This document shows, piece after piece, positions 1-13,396 of a DNA stretch of 64,000 nucleotides. Within the stretch, counting starts at the first letter, position 1. The number at the start of each line of letters is the position of its first letter. The stretch comes from Branchiostoma belcheri. Taxonomy: Eukaryota > Chordata > Leptocardii > Amphioxiformes > Branchiostomatidae. The DNA lies in NCBI RefSeq assembly GCF_001625305.1, contig NW_017803213.1:262758-326757 (forward strand). The letters are read 5' to 3'. The notes under the pieces are model-generated. The model saw nothing but the letters and a program-made list of their open reading frames with translations, ran no database searches and was not told the DNA's origin. The position numbers and the translations under genes are program-made.

Positions 1-2293
1 CAAAAAAAAACTTCCAGTATCTTAAGGTTAACGTTGTGTAGTTGCTCCATTTGTATTTTCCCCATGTCCACCGAGGTTACTTCCCGATACGATGAATGTC
101 ACCGTGATAGGCGCTTGTGGGACAGACTGACATACAGCGACTTTATCAGTAAAAACAAACACAAACACTGAGGTTTGTCAGCCTGGCTCAACGGGATTTT
201 ACTGTTATCTTTTGATTAGTCTGGTCAGACTCTGGTGGTCTGGAAAATTGAAAATAAACAATATATCATTCCATGCATTGAGGCTAATGTTTTCGTCTGC
301 ACTCCCCCTCCCCCAATGGATCGTCCTAAGTGACTTCTTTTTCGACTTTTGACAGGGACTCCCGTTCGTTGAGGGATTTATAACGATACATAAAGTTGGG
401 GTCGATTCTGAAACGGTGACCCATAACTTGATACATTCCAGAGAGGGCATGAACAGTCCTTATTGTGTGACACAAGAACATGTGTAAAACATCCCAGTCT
501 CTAAAATCCGGGTCAGCAAAGACAGCTGCCACTAGCCTCTTGAAAAGGGACAACGGAGTTGACCAGTTGAGATGACCAACATGCTTTGAGGCCGATCAGA
601 AGAAAGGACACAGTCCGCTATGGGTACATGTGGCTGGCAGCATCTAGACACCCTTTTTCCGGCTGTCCATTAAACTTGTTGTTCTCAATGCTTCCCTTAC
701 TAGGCCTGTTTGTTCGACCTGTTTCAGTCATTGCCTTCTATGAATGGCATAAGCAGCACACGACGAAGCTTAATGAACAGAACGCCATCCTATAAGTGTG
801 AGAATCAATACACGGAAGTCCTCGAAAACGAAATCGACACGAAAACGGTACTGGGGATTGTGAATTTGCTGAACAGTTAGAGTTGGACACTCCTGGCTAA
901 ACAAAAACACAGAAACTGAAAGGCAAAGCAGAAAGGAAACATATATATGCAACGTTCTGGTGTATAGATTCAAGATTGAAATTCCGTGCAGCTGAACCGC
1001 ACTGGTATATTCAAGATGGCGGCGGCCACGTGACTCAAGTCAAACGCGCGCCATTACGATTTTCACATCAGGTCAGCGAGCCGTCTAGCTGCCAGCTGTT
1101 CCTGAATCTAACAGTAAAAGACGAGGCTGTTGTTTCCTCTAACGACTTGGCAAATACATCAGAAGTGCGTGCACACTGCCCATTTATTCTCTTCTGTTGA
1201 CGAGCCGACGAAAACAAATCGTTAACGTAATGTTGCCATATTTAAACGTACATTCTGCAAAGTAAATTACGAACTCGGCACAGTCTGTCTTAAACATGGG
1301 ACTATATACATACATGTACGTAAATGCATTGGCCCAATGCCAATAATGACATCTAAATAGCCACGGTATCCACATTCAGGAGATTTAAAACGTCCGAATT
1401 AACAACCCTTACTTCCCCGTTAAGATGCAGTATTGATGAGAAAATTGATTCATTTCCAGATCCAAGATTATAATTCCTTCCTTGCGTGGCCTAAAATCAA
1501 TAGTTGTGATTGTGTTGACTAAAGTTTGACCTAATTTCTCCTTCAAACAGCCAGTACGTCTATGTGTAACGTCTTGGCAGATATCATGGCAAAGGACAAC
1601 CCGTCGAACCAAAGTCCCCACCTTTTTAGAACCTTTTTAGAACCCGATCATGTTTGATCTGGTACCGGGTAATATTCGGACCCAACGCGTGTTCCGTTTG
1701 GGGTCACCTTCGGTCATTTTCAATAACAAGCACAGCCAGGACCTTTTTATGGGATGCTTGGAGTTGGCACAAGGACGCTTGCTGAATACCTTAATGGAAT
1801 TAATGTGACACAACGAGGACCAAGTCTTAAAGTATTTGGTAAATATTAGAGAACACTTAATAGGCTAGTTCACGAGAGACCCGTCTTTACCAGTTACATA
1901 GTTCACATTCCGTTGCTTTGTCTAATGAGTGTGTCTGCTGTGCGTATATAGAGGTTGGGCGGAGCTGTTTTCTGGCCGTTAATGTTAGAGGTCATACTGC
2001 AGTGCCAACATGGCGGGGTTCCTCGGTATTTCCCACACACTTGTGACGATCAGCTGTTCTACTCTGCGATGCCATAGGAGGACGGAGCTCGGAGATACAA
2101 ACCTTTCAGAAGGAACATAACTGTAATTCGATCTCAAGTATAGTGCAGCAAGTGGCACTAGGTTAAATACACCAACCCCCCTTATATGGATGAAGTACTA
2201 GTATTGACCTATCAGGATGAAAAACACATTCAGCGTCATGCATGATATTAAAGACTGATGTAAGATGTTGTTTCATTGGTCAGTGGGACGTAC
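1..2293. other. Non-coding stretch, probably TIMP intron 3 and synapsin intron
   Basis: No exon could be recognised on either strand. TIMP exon 3 ends in phase 1 at 2294, so the remaining TIMP exons (end of the N-domain and the C-terminal domain) should lie further left on the minus strand. None of the open frames here shows the cysteine spacing expected of them. No synapsin core motif was found on the plus strand. Confidence 0.4.
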
Positions 2294-5200
2294 CTGTCAG
2301 GAGGTAGTGTTGCTTGGGGTTGAGTTTGATGCCGCACGCTGCGCCATCTGGCATGGTGTAGATGTACACCAGGTTGTTCTTCTTGTTGATGAACTCCAGT
2401 TTCTCCTTACCCTTGAACACCTGTAACGGAAGCAGGTTATTGTGAGATCAGGGTACCGGAAGTTGCATGCATTCTGGGATAGTCAGTTTCCCATAATCCC
2501 TATCGCAAACATGTATTCTTCTACCCCAAGGAGCTCTAATAGATCTCCTTGTGTCCTCTTAACATAGTACCTACCTTTGTGACTCGCAAGGTGTAACGGA
2601 CCCACTCGATGACGTAGGCTTCCTCCGCCATAGCCCTCATCTCCAGAGGGATTTCGTTCATGGAAGGGTCCAGGTACTCTTCTTCTTCTTCTTCCTTCTC
2701 TCCCGTCGTGACGTTCGGCGTCGGACGAACATAGCCGATCTCCTCAACCTTCACGATCTTACCACGAACAGCTGCAACAAAAGCGTAATTCTTACTACAC
2801 TTTGTGACGGTGCATTCAATTCAGCAAGGAGGATATGGGAAGCACCATAACCTCATTAGATTCAACTATCACCTTCAGCAAGCTGACAACAATAACAGTT
2901 TTTCAACTTAAATCGAATTAAGGTAAGGGTAATCAACATAAAGAGATATGACAAGGTCTTTATGTGACTAGACCCCGTATTGATACCAGGCCAAGCTGTT
3001 CCCCCTGTCCGCAGAGATCCCAGTAGCTTATATACACTCTACAACGCAGTTGTTTACGTTGGCAGCAGCGCATTGTTTAAAATTAAAACACCGTCTAAAA
3101 ACATCCGAAAACACGGGTGTCTCGTTTCGACAGGTGCGGCGTCTTCCCACACGTTTAGACTATAGTTTACTCCCGCCCGGTCTAATTAAACTGCAGCGCT
3201 GTCTTCCTCAATCTACTCCTGTCGTTTAGTCGGACCTTGTTTCTTCATGTGGTCGACAACTTGACCTTTCAAGTACACAGTTGAACAATTGACCTCCGCC
3301 CATCACTCGCCTCCTGTCTATTAATGACATTCCTGGCGTGAACTTCTCTGGTTCAAAGCCAAGATGGCCGGTCAAAGCCACGAGAGGGCCCTGTCTGGGA
3401 ACCACATGGCGGAAATCCGTCTTGTAAGCCCTGACGTGCGAATATAGTCGCCACACAGCGAAGTGGGAAATCACACTATACGAATGGGACCAGGAAATTT
3501 AGCCTCTACCAGGCTTCGGAAGCTTCGAAGTGGCTGAAAAAAGTAGAAATTGACCAAATAGACAGATAACATACCACGGTACATTTGCCGCACCCGAGTG
3601 TACACTCCTTTAGCGGACCAACTCCCCTGGCATATGTATCTGTCTATTTGGTCAATTTCTACTCTTTCCAGTCGCCTCCGAGGCCTGGTAGAGGCCACAG
3701 GAAATCGTCGTCTGAACCTGGGAGTTTTGCCACGATCGTATGTAACCCGTGTTGTCAGGGTTCCACGTCAAACTTTACGGCTTCGTCTGGCGGGGTCCCG
3801 CTCCGCGATGACCAAAACCGGAAGGCCCGACGCCGCTGTTATTCGCACACCATCAAAAAGGTCAAGCTCAGACAAGATGTTTTGTTCCCAGAGAAATACG
3901 TGCAGGGAATCTACGAGCTTGTGAGGACTGACGATGGATGTCCGGATAAATCTTAGTCTATAGCCAGGACTACAGAGAATAATACTGAAACGGAAAATTA
4001 AAATGTTCTTGTCCCTGAACCCTGTTTAATACAGGAATTCTCTGTTGAGTGAAAAAAAGTCACGACAGAGATCTTAAAAAGTTGTGTTGGATAGATCACG
4101 TGACAAGAGCGTGTTATCACGTGACGATCACATGACGAAACTATGTTGTCACGTGACGAGATTATGTTGTCATGGCAGATAACGACCTTGGCGTATCGCG
4201 TGTCACGATATGACTGACAGACGAAGGCGACGTAGGTGGTCGGACCGAGGCTGACACCTGTTTGTCACTAGATATGCGACATGAGGCTACAATTACATTT
4301 CGCACGCCAACAGTTGGATGTACCATTCCCGTCTTGAAACCTGTAGTTGTCAAAAGCGATTTGGAGTCGCAATAGTAGCCTCCATCAGGCCTTCCTACGC
4401 AGGTGCGGATCGTAGAATTGGGCAAAAAAAGGAAGAATAATTGGCCAGTAGCGTCACTCCACGGTAATTCAAAATAGTAGTTATAGGACATACAAGATGA
4501 GAGGATCTTGGACACGGGACCAGACATTATGCACGATGTAATATAGAGGCATTGCAACCTTCCTTCAACAAAGACGGGGGCGCCACAGACTTTCTGCCAC
4601 CTATGAGTCACTGCTAGTCACGATTGTCATCTGCATAACGTGACGTCGCAGAGGCAGTGGATTGCTCATCCATAGACAAAGACTGGAGCTGTACTTTTTA
4701 AAATTTGGAAAATTCTTGTTATGAAATTACAGTTCAAACTTCCTAAACATGAGTGGAAAAAAACATGCCAAAATGACGCACAGAAACCTCGTATCTACTT
4801 GGAGACTGGTGTCCTGAATAGACCCTACACGAGGACAGGATCGGTCAGATGTCAGCGCCAATCACTGTCTGCACAACTCGACAGCGGGTATCACACCAGC
4901 ACCGCCTGTTTAAAACGGAGGGCAAGATATGGCCTCCACATGCCATCCATCACACACATATGCAATGACCTCCGGGTCAGGACGGACGGATTTAGGTAAT
5001 CGCCAAAAATAATTGTCGTCGACATCCGAGCTCGAACGTAAATGTGAGTGTAATTGGCAGTTGGCAGCACTCGGTGGATACATTTTGGTCGAGTTTCCTG
5101 TGGGATACCATTGGGTCTACGGCACTGTTGACTCTGCGATATACAACAATATACAGAGAAAGGGGAGACGACACTGGGCACCCTAACGGAACAACTGAGA

Positions 5201-8200
5201 AACAGTTACTACATCGTTACGCATACTTGCGACATGAGGGACGGAAAGTTCAGGAAGGGTTTGCACTTTTTTCGAGGTGCATAGCGCATGGCCAATGAGG
5301 TACTCAGAAAAATGGTTGTCCTGGGCCGGAGGAAGTTTGGAGTCGTGGGAATGTACCTCATTTTCTAACCAAAATTGCCTGATCTGACCAGTTAGCCAGA
5401 AGGCTCCCGAGAACTTCAGTTTCGGCTGTCTCATCACGAAGCTCGTATTTTCTGCGAATTCCAGTTTGACAGAGTTCATTTGAGTAGTAGTATTGGAATT
5501 CCGATGGCATCCTCGCGGTTTTCATTAAATACCCCCAACCGAGTGTGCCCCATTAACCCCCGCTCCCCTCTGTTGACTGCAAATGTAACCTTCATTTGTT
5601 GCAGTTTCAGTTGTAATTCCACTTTATTCCTTGCGGTTTTCATTAGAAAAGTACCCCAACTGAGCGCCCCCTCCCCACTAACAACCTTAACCCTACACTT
5701 AACCCAACTTGTCTCGTACGCAGTCCGCTAATTGGCCGTTTCAGATCAAGGACGGTAGCCTCTACCAGGCTTCAGGGACGGCTGGAGAGGGTGAAGTTGT
5801 CCAAATAGGCATATAACATACCAGGTAAGTTGGCCGCTAAAGGAGTGCAGTTTAGTCTGAAGGCAAACTGTGCTTCTTTAGTGGACTAACTAACTAACTC
5901 AGTGGCCTCTGAAACCCGGTAGAGGTTGATCTAATGGTAAATCTGGCATTCTCGACGTATTTCCTAGGCAATAAAAGTCTGGTAGGCTGTTGGTCACCCA
6001 GGTGCCACATTCCGCAGATGTCTCCCCGTATGTTTCCATCAGGATGTTTCTGCTTGACAGGCGTTTATCCTGTCCGTTGCGTGCCAGTCCCGTCCTGCTG
6101 TTGACGGTTGTATATATTCACAGTCACGCAGGGCGCACATGTCGGGCCCGGGCGCCTCGTACAACCGCGTCAACGTGTTTTCCCGCGTTGCCTGGACACA
6201 GACCCACATTCAGATCCTTTCTCTTACAGTACTGCAGAGTTCCGTATTACTTAATGTCCAAGCAGATACGAATGTGGCAAGGCTGCAACCATTGGCCAAA
6301 GGAGTGGTCATTAGCCACCGAGGCGTCCAATCTGCTTGGAGATCTCGATTACATCGATCAAGGAGGTTACGGGCAGACTATGCTGAAATAAATAACTTTT
6401 ATTGTAACTGTATGCCCAAAAGAGCTAAATATAGGTGGTCCACAACCGGTGGCTATTCAAAGAATGTAAACATTAATGCATTAAACGTTTATGATGTTAG
6501 ATTATTATTGTTAACGTTTATTTGTTATGACAATCTAGAAGAGGTAGCCATTTTGGGTCATTGGCCTTCGACCTTGTACTCCCAGTATACTATCTATGGG
6601 CGTACTGAACGTGAAATGAGGAAGATGCCCCGAAAAGTTGCAATATTGACTAGACGGACAATCGTTTTCAATATGTTGTGGTTTCAAATGCTAAACTGTC
6701 TATCTAATGACATGATTGATGAAGCTGTATGAATATCGACTTGGCTGCTCTGTATTGTTTTCGAAGTTTCATTGACAATTTTACTTTTTATTTAAACAAA
6801 AGAAACTTTTAGATTTATTCCCTGACGCATCACTGGCGATACAAAACAACATCGTTGGAAAGAAAGGAAAACCGAGAGGTCTGCGAGACAAAATTGGTCA
6901 TGTCGTCAAGATCCACCCAAAAATAGAAGCAGTCTTGGTAAGACGTGATAAGAAATGAGTCATAACGTTTGTTTGCCCCAGGATGTTTTGAGACCGTCTT
7001 AGTAAAAGTCTAAGTTTAGAATGGAAAATCCCCACGCTGGGAGAGTAGTGGGCAGTCGTCGAAAATCTCAACAAACACCGTGTTGTTTCTCGGCGTCCTC
7101 TTGTTTGGACAAGACCTCAGAATCATCGTCCTGGGGTCAGTGTCCAAACGGCACGCAGGTCTGAATCACTGAATCAACGTCTGTGATATCACAGATGGCG
7201 TGACGTCACTGTAATGGTAGGAATGATACGCGAAGTTTGCTGACGTCACGCGGTGTCCCGTCAGGTCACCTGAGGATGTTTCCCGCCATTTCTCAGAAAG
7301 AGACTCTGGCAGTGGAGACCGTGAGGGTCACACGAGATGGCTGAAACTGCCAACGTTACATTTCAAAAAAACCTCACATTATAATTATAATAATAAACAG
7401 CGCATTATAATTTCCGCGAAATTTAATCTGTTGTCCAAATCTGGAGATAAAAACCTAGGGCGTTGTCGTTTTGTGGAATCATTGATGATGCATTTGTAAA
7501 TCTGAGTAAAATTCATTGGGTAATGCTAGGATAAGCTCGTTAGCTCGTTCCTGTTATGCCTGCAACAATAAACCCTGCTAGCTCCAATCGGCTTGATATA
7601 TGCTTCTTAACTCGACAAATGACAAAGATTACAGAATTCCAGAATGTGTATTAAGTATTGCAGGGACGGCCGACTGCTCAGCAATCTGGATGGCAGGTTG
7701 TTACATTGATTACAGACACAAGGGCCTGATTGTGTTAGCTATCAGCTCATGTCTTGTGCATGGTACTGTGTCCTCCACTCACCATAGGGGACCTACATCC
7801 AACATAATTGCCAAGGTAATGCCCACAGAATTGAAGTCTCTTGCTCCGTCACACAAGGCTTAACATACCACTGCTGGTCCGAGGGTTGGCAGGCACTGTT
7901 ATCCTTGGCTTGTCAAAGGTTTATAGAAAAAGCATGCCGAGTCGTGTCTTAGTCTTTTAAAAGGTGCTTTCTTAACCAACGAGAAGAAAGATAAGATGAA
8001 AATGCACAAAAGTAAAAAAAAAGTTTTGCACAGTTGATTAAAATATAAGTTGAAAGGAAAATTGTGAAAATGTTGAAAGGAAAAATCATGAAAAGGAAAA
8101 AGGCATCGACATTTTTTCACACGCTTCCTGTATACAGTCCCGAAATATAGGTAACCCGTAACTATTCGACGGCTTGTAATGCCTTCCACCATCAAAGCTT

Positions 8201-11200
8201 GTTTCCAAACCCGGGATTCGAACCCCAAACCCCGGAGCTCTGGAAGGAGACATGCTCCCTTACGTTCTAATCCTTCATCAGTGTTTCGACAACAAGGCTT
8301 TCTCGGGTCGTGTTGTCGACGCCTACAGGATACGCGCTAACGTTTGTGTTTCCAAAACACGACTCTTGTGTTCTCAGTGTGTATGTACGTGTGATCCCCG
8401 TCGCAGGGGGTCATGCTCACGCCAATCGCGGCGCCAGTTTAGTTAACTCGATCAAAGCCAGTTTGTAGAGAATACATACAGATAAAGCCTCCTATACTTG
8501 GAACTGTAAATCTACTTGTTTTGTAACCTACTCTGACTCATCTGTTTCTTTGCTGACACTTTGGTGAAGGCATTGGTAGTGCTGTATGGACAATTTTACA
8601 TCCGCCAGTGTCGCAACTAGTTTGAAAGACTCGTCATCTTTTTACTACTTTTGGCCGAATTGCTCCGCATATCCTTTTTATGGAAGAACAACCAAACTAA
8701 AATGGACCATACGGTAGTTGACCCTTAAAACTAAGGGTACACCATGTATCAAACGATATGTAAACCACTCTACTTGGGTTTAATGGACGCCCGAGCAGCG
8801 TTTCATCTCTGATCTCCATACTCCTTAAATGACTGGATGATAGGATGATTGGATTGACTTTTCTCAGGCCGCATCCCCATCACTTCCCCTGAGTGGTAGA
8901 CAGTTTGGCATGGCTTGCCAGGGTTGAACCAGACCCAGATTTGAGGGATATATTTGACAGTCTGCCCGGGCACTGACCTATTTCCAATTTTCACAACAAC
9001 AAGCATGTTTCGGGTGTCCTGCCAAATGTGTCAACGTTTCTCTCTTTGGGACAAAAGGCAGAATCTAGGTGGACTGGAACACCGCGAAATCCTGTTAACG
9101 TGACCGGAGAAAGCCCCGCTGTCTCTCAGAGACGTTCTTTGTGAGAAAACCTGCCCACGTCGAACGGTAGATTAACTCCCCGCGTCCCAGTAGCGCCGTG
9201 TCAAGGTCCTGAAAACAAGAGCATTAAGACTGGGGCAGTTGTCGCGGTGCCAGCCAGGGGTTGGGATGTTATGGCTGTCAACACGGCTCGGTGCGAGAGA
9301 GATGCTCCGGCCTGCGACCGTGGCGCTTCGCCCGCGATCGTCTGGAATCGAGCTAGGGCTTGGCAGCGGACATAGCGGGTCGATTCCTGGCCACGTAGAA
9401 ACGATAGCGAGCCAAGGGGTGGAGGAAATGTGGTTAGAAATTTGAGACAAAGACGGCAAAGCAGTTGCCCAAAGTCATCCATGACGATTGCTAAATACAG
9501 TATTGATTGAGTAAAGATGTAGTAGGAAATGCGTATAGTCTATGCCTGCGACGCGGCTTATTTCCCCGAAAGAATCCGCTTCAGTCACGTCCACGAAGGG
9601 AAAATCTGTTCCTCCGGTCAAGTTTGTTTGGACAGAGATGGCGGCCGGCAACAACCTCTGCGACGTGTTTTAACAGAAGCGTACTAACCCAACATTTCAC
9701 ATGAGAACCGTGGCCCGGAGGTCCTGCATGGCGTCCGTCGGTTCCGGGACTGCCCCGCCATGTGGCTTAAAGGCACACACAGGACAGTAAAACTGCATTT
9801 TCAAAGTCAATTTTCTGGTCGTTTACTTAGAGCATAGTAGTAAGTTGATTCAACCCTTTCTCATAGCACACTGATATCTGTCAGGCGAAACTGCGATGTC
9901 GCTGACGACGGAAAACGGTTGCTGCTTGTTTCGTATCGTGGCTTGTTCTAGCTATTTATTGGGGGTACCAAAAATAAATGACAATGATGACGTAAAATGT
10001 GTAGAAAAAATGGCAGGAAATATCAATATAATAGAGATTTCTACATCCGGGATATTTTTGGGGGATTGCCGCCCTGGACTTTGTTGCATTCGGGCTTCAT
10101 CGACATCGACATTGGTGTTGACAGACTATAAAAGTAGCCTTCATACCAGGCTTCTTGGCAGGGCTCTGATTACACCCTGTTTCTGATATATACAATGCAA
10201 TTAGACAACAGCACACGGAAAAAAGACCAAGGTAAAAGACCTGCTGTGTAGGCTACTATAAAATCGCAAAGATGTCGAAGTCTCCTTTTTGGGTGGGGCT
10301 GAACTTGTACATGACACGTCACAATTCTTTTTAATTGGAATATTAGAACCAACTGTGTGACGTGAGTGATTTACTGGGTATGGATGTCGTTCAAGGCCAG
10401 AGGAAGATACAGGCCACTGATCCTTCCTGTTCAGAACAACTGTCTCTCACTACACACGGTGCCGCTCGTTCCTACACTATGGGAAAGGGAAGTCCAGGCT
10501 CTCAGAGTCTGTAGACGCCGCGAACTCCGAAAGGCTTACAGCCGTTCCGCTGCGGATACAAGTCGTGGCCGGTGGCTGAAAGCTATGTGGCGAACCCGCG
10601 CGAAAATGTTGGTCCCTGTCTGCGGCTACAGACTCTCAGTCTCTCTCCACATGTGTGGAATAACCCGATAAACGGTGGGGTTATTTTTAACAGTTGGGAA
10701 CTTAAGAGACTCAGAACCACGACGGGGTCTAACTATAGACCCTGCAGTGTTTCATGCCGCGGTGTATACTCGCTTCGTTATTTGGATAATCTTAGAGTTA
10801 GCCACAACTTAAACTGAGACCGGGAGAGAGTATAACCCCGCCACGCCACATGTACAATATACCTATTCCGTATAGGACGCCTACACAGCGTTACCAAGCA
10901 ACCGATAAAATATCAGTCAGTTTCATATACACATCATCGGCGCATCTACAAATCATATACACATGTAATGTTTACTTGAACTAATCCCAGGCCTGGCAAA
11001 CACCAACAGTATATTTTCTGGACTCGGAAACATTGGTAGGCGTAGCCTCCTCAAACAGCAAGTGAACCAGAGCGTATAAATTTTCAATTGGAGTTTTTCG
11101 AATTCCGTCGTATCTCGAAAACGACGAATAAGGGTAGGTCGTTGAGAGAGTTGAGTCTCGGGTCCATGTTGTTGATATGTTCTACTGTAAACACTCGGTG

Positions 11201-11684
11201 GACCTCCGGTGGTGTTGTGTATGTGAAGTGTCCTGTAGACCCTGTAGCCTGCTTGTCCCCCATATGTGATGGCATCTCAACTATTGGCATGCGGAGCGGG
11301 GCAGGGCCTATAGGCCGAGCTATGTCATTCTCATGTACGATCCAGATACCTCTCCACTAGCACTGGCCGTTCGGGGGTTCAGCTAGCGCTCTAGGAACAT
11401 TGCAGACGTTTCGGTCTTGTACTTTCTCGGGGTTTCAAGTTTGAAGAATTAGAAGTCTATATATTGTATCTGCAGAACGTGTAGTAGAGTGCATAAACAA
11501 AACCACCGACTCCGCCGCTGATACTGTACTTAAAATAGTTATGACAATGTAGATCTATGGTGCACTTACCGACTCCTGCATTACAGTAGATGGTCTGTGG
11601 ATGCGCCGGCATACACGTACATGCCAGGCCGCCGTGGACCGCCGCCGCCAACGTCAGAAACAGAACCGCCCAAACACGCGCCAT
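2294..11684 (-). CDS. TIMP: TIMP-family metalloproteinase inhibitor, exons 1-3 (partial)
   Basis: Secreted inhibitor of matrix metalloproteinases. Three exons fit in phase: 11570-11684 (start codon, signal peptide, mature N terminus), 2575-2771 and 2294-2420; donors are GTAAGT, GTAGGT and GTACGT. The protein starts MARVWAVLFLTLAAAVHGG, a signal peptide, then CTCMPAHPQTIYCN, the TIMP N terminus whose first Cys chelates the catalytic zinc of the target enzyme. Exon 2 continues AVRGKIVKV, and exon 3 reads VFKGKEKLEF and later MPDGAACGIKL and YLLTG, all N-domain landmarks of TIMPs. Between strands A and B there is an unusually long acidic insert containing EKEEEEEEYLDPSMNE and an N-glycosylation sequon (NVT). 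Intron 1 is 8.8 kb. The C-terminal exons are not in the window. The family call is firm; orthology to a particular vertebrate TIMP cannot be judged. Confidence 0.9.
3500..3698. mobile_element. Fold-back element, family A copy 1
   Basis: The left arm begins TAGCCTCTACCAGGCTTC and the right arm ends with its inverse (GAGGCCTGGTAGAGGCCA). Inside, AGTAGAAATTGACCAAATAG pairs with CTATTTGGTCAATTTCTACT, and ACTCCTTTAGCGGACCAACT marks the centre. The whole unit could fold into one long hairpin, as expected of a non-autonomous MITE. The inverted arms explain the mirror-image open frames on both strands. Confidence 0.8.
5756..5930. mobile_element. Fold-back element, family A copy 2 (diverged)
   Basis: The left arm again starts TAGCCTCTACCAGGCTTC and has a GTCCAAATAGGCATATAACA segment. 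The right arm ends in CCCGGTAGAGGTTGA. The right arm is decayed and contains a short CTAA tandem, so it is an older copy. Confidence 0.7.
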
Positions 11685-13235
11685 GGGTACTGGTCTATGT
11701 CCGTACAACCCACACGTAACGTTAGTCTGCAGAACACTTGACACACACTCACGCAGCTAAGCACAGCGAGTGAGCCCGGACTCTGAATGACTGCCTCCCC
11801 CGCACGCACGCTCACTTGCCGCTTCTTAAACTCCTTGGCGCAGGAACCTCTCCGCGCTAGTCATGTTCGGAAAATTTGTTGATGAAACCCACATGGTCTG
11901 GCCGATTTCCGCACGGCGGTGGTGTGGCTTCGCGCCAGGCTCTTCCACTTTCGTAACCGGTGTGTACTTAGCGCCGCCTCTTCTCACGAGTGGAATCGTC
12001 CAATGCCCCACCCTCGAGCCGGGACGACCCATTTTACATGGAATCTACAGGTGTTAAATCGTTAAAAGTAAAATAGATATAAACCAAATTCAGGTTTAAC
12101 GTGTATTCTGCCTTTTGCTTGATAGTAATCCATATGATAATCTAATATTGCCCGACCCTGTGATGTTTTGGCGGTATAATACTATGTACTGTATATATTC
12201 CTAACGGACGGTCCCTGTTTGTAAACGTCGTGCGTTATGAGCCTGTGACGTTGGTAACTTTGGTACCACGCCTATCAAAACCGGCAAAATAATAACTTTT
12301 TTCCATGAAACCGAATGCCTTAGTCATGCTTTATTTCAAACGGGCAGACACGCGTATTTGCACATTGCCTTCGTCATTTTCTTCCGTCTGTCTCGGAAAA
12401 GTAAAGAAGCAGAGAGGAGACTCATCTAGTTTACTTTTATCAACTCGGTGTAAACTTGCCCTGCCTTTCATAGACCGGGGAAAGAAATGAAAGAACACGC
12501 TCTAATCATCTATCTCCGGCATGTTCGATTTTAACGAGGGAACCATTTCTTCCGTGCGGAAGTGTGATAGCAGTTAATAGTCCTATTGGTTGATGATTAC
12601 TCCGTCTATTGTAATATTCCTCCGCCGAGATGCTGGTTCTCAGAAGTTCCGTCGAAGTAATAGAAAGTGACGTCCTGACCCTGTATCATACCTGATACTC
12701 GCATCTGCACTGAGCGCGCGGAGAGGTGCCGAGGTACAAACTACACATAAACACCGGGGCCAGATGTAAAATAAATGGAAAACTGGACATCTTTTCTTTG
12801 GAAATTTGCCAGGGTAGAGAGGTATGCGGTTCGGGCAAGTTTCCAAGCTTGCTTGCAGGGGGGTACAAGAATAGGAGATTTGAAACCGCGACTGTGGGCG
12901 TCAAGAGCATTGTAGACCACTTCCCTTACGTAATAAAGGGGGGGGGGGCTGTCAGACGGTAAATACAAGTCTGGCTATGTTCCCATTCTTTAGGTCTGTT
13001 GCAACGCGCAATGCAAACTTGAAACGGAGACAAGTCTGCCCATGAATTTGTTTACAGCTACAACGTAACGCAATGTTCACTATGCTAAGGACCTGACTGT
13101 TTAAAGAGCAGTTAAAACTAATCGAAATGTACCGTGCGAATTTCTCAATTAAGTGATAATGTGAGAGGAAAATATATGCCCTGTAGTTACCACCTCGTTT
13201 GACTAGGCAGGTTTTCACTTATTGTAGCAGCGGGA

Positions 13236-13396
13236 TAGCCTCTACCAGGCTTCGGGTAGCGGCTGGAGTAGTACTAAGTGTACTTCATGCCGCTTTTTTT
13301 ATTTACTCCTTAGCGTACCAACTCCCTCGGCAAACCGTCTATTTGGACAAATTCTACTTCTTCCAGCCACTTCCCGAAGCCTGGTAGATAGAGGCT
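13236..13396. mobile_element. Fold-back element, family A copy 3
   Basis: It begins TAGCCTCTACCAGGCTTCGG, has TACTCCTTAGCGTACCAACT in the middle and ends CGAAGCCTGGTAGATAGAGG. The left arm lacks the AAATTGGCCAAATAG block present in the right arm, so it carries an internal deletion. Confidence 0.75.

Larger units (their letters stand above)
2772..11569. other. TIMP intron 1, no supported gene
   Basis: This 8.8 kb stretch holds two fold-back elements (near 3.6 and 5.8 kb) and scattered open frames of up to 197 codons with no recognisable domain, splice logic or codon bias. A low-complexity AT patch lies at about 7380-7400. Regions at 8.16-8.26 kb carry a GGTTCGAATCC-like box on the minus strand that may be a SINE remnant. 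Confidence 0.5.

Noticed and set aside
4162..4611. 149-codon minus-strand open frame
   Set aside because: No family resemblance, no splice-site support, and its C-terminal part overlaps low-quality repeat-like sequence.
6139..6732. 197-codon plus-strand open frame
   Set aside because: No recognisable domain, no coding-like composition and it lies in TIMP intron 1; probably chance.
8180..8235. tRNA-like box on the minus strand
   Set aside because: B-box-like sequence only, without a foldable cloverleaf.
10131..10262. Short inverted repeat with GTAGCC ends
   Set aside because: Only about ten bases pair; too weak to call an element.
10498..10640. Inverted CTCAGAGTCTGTAG repeat
   Set aside because: Short and without further arm pairing or a second copy in the window.
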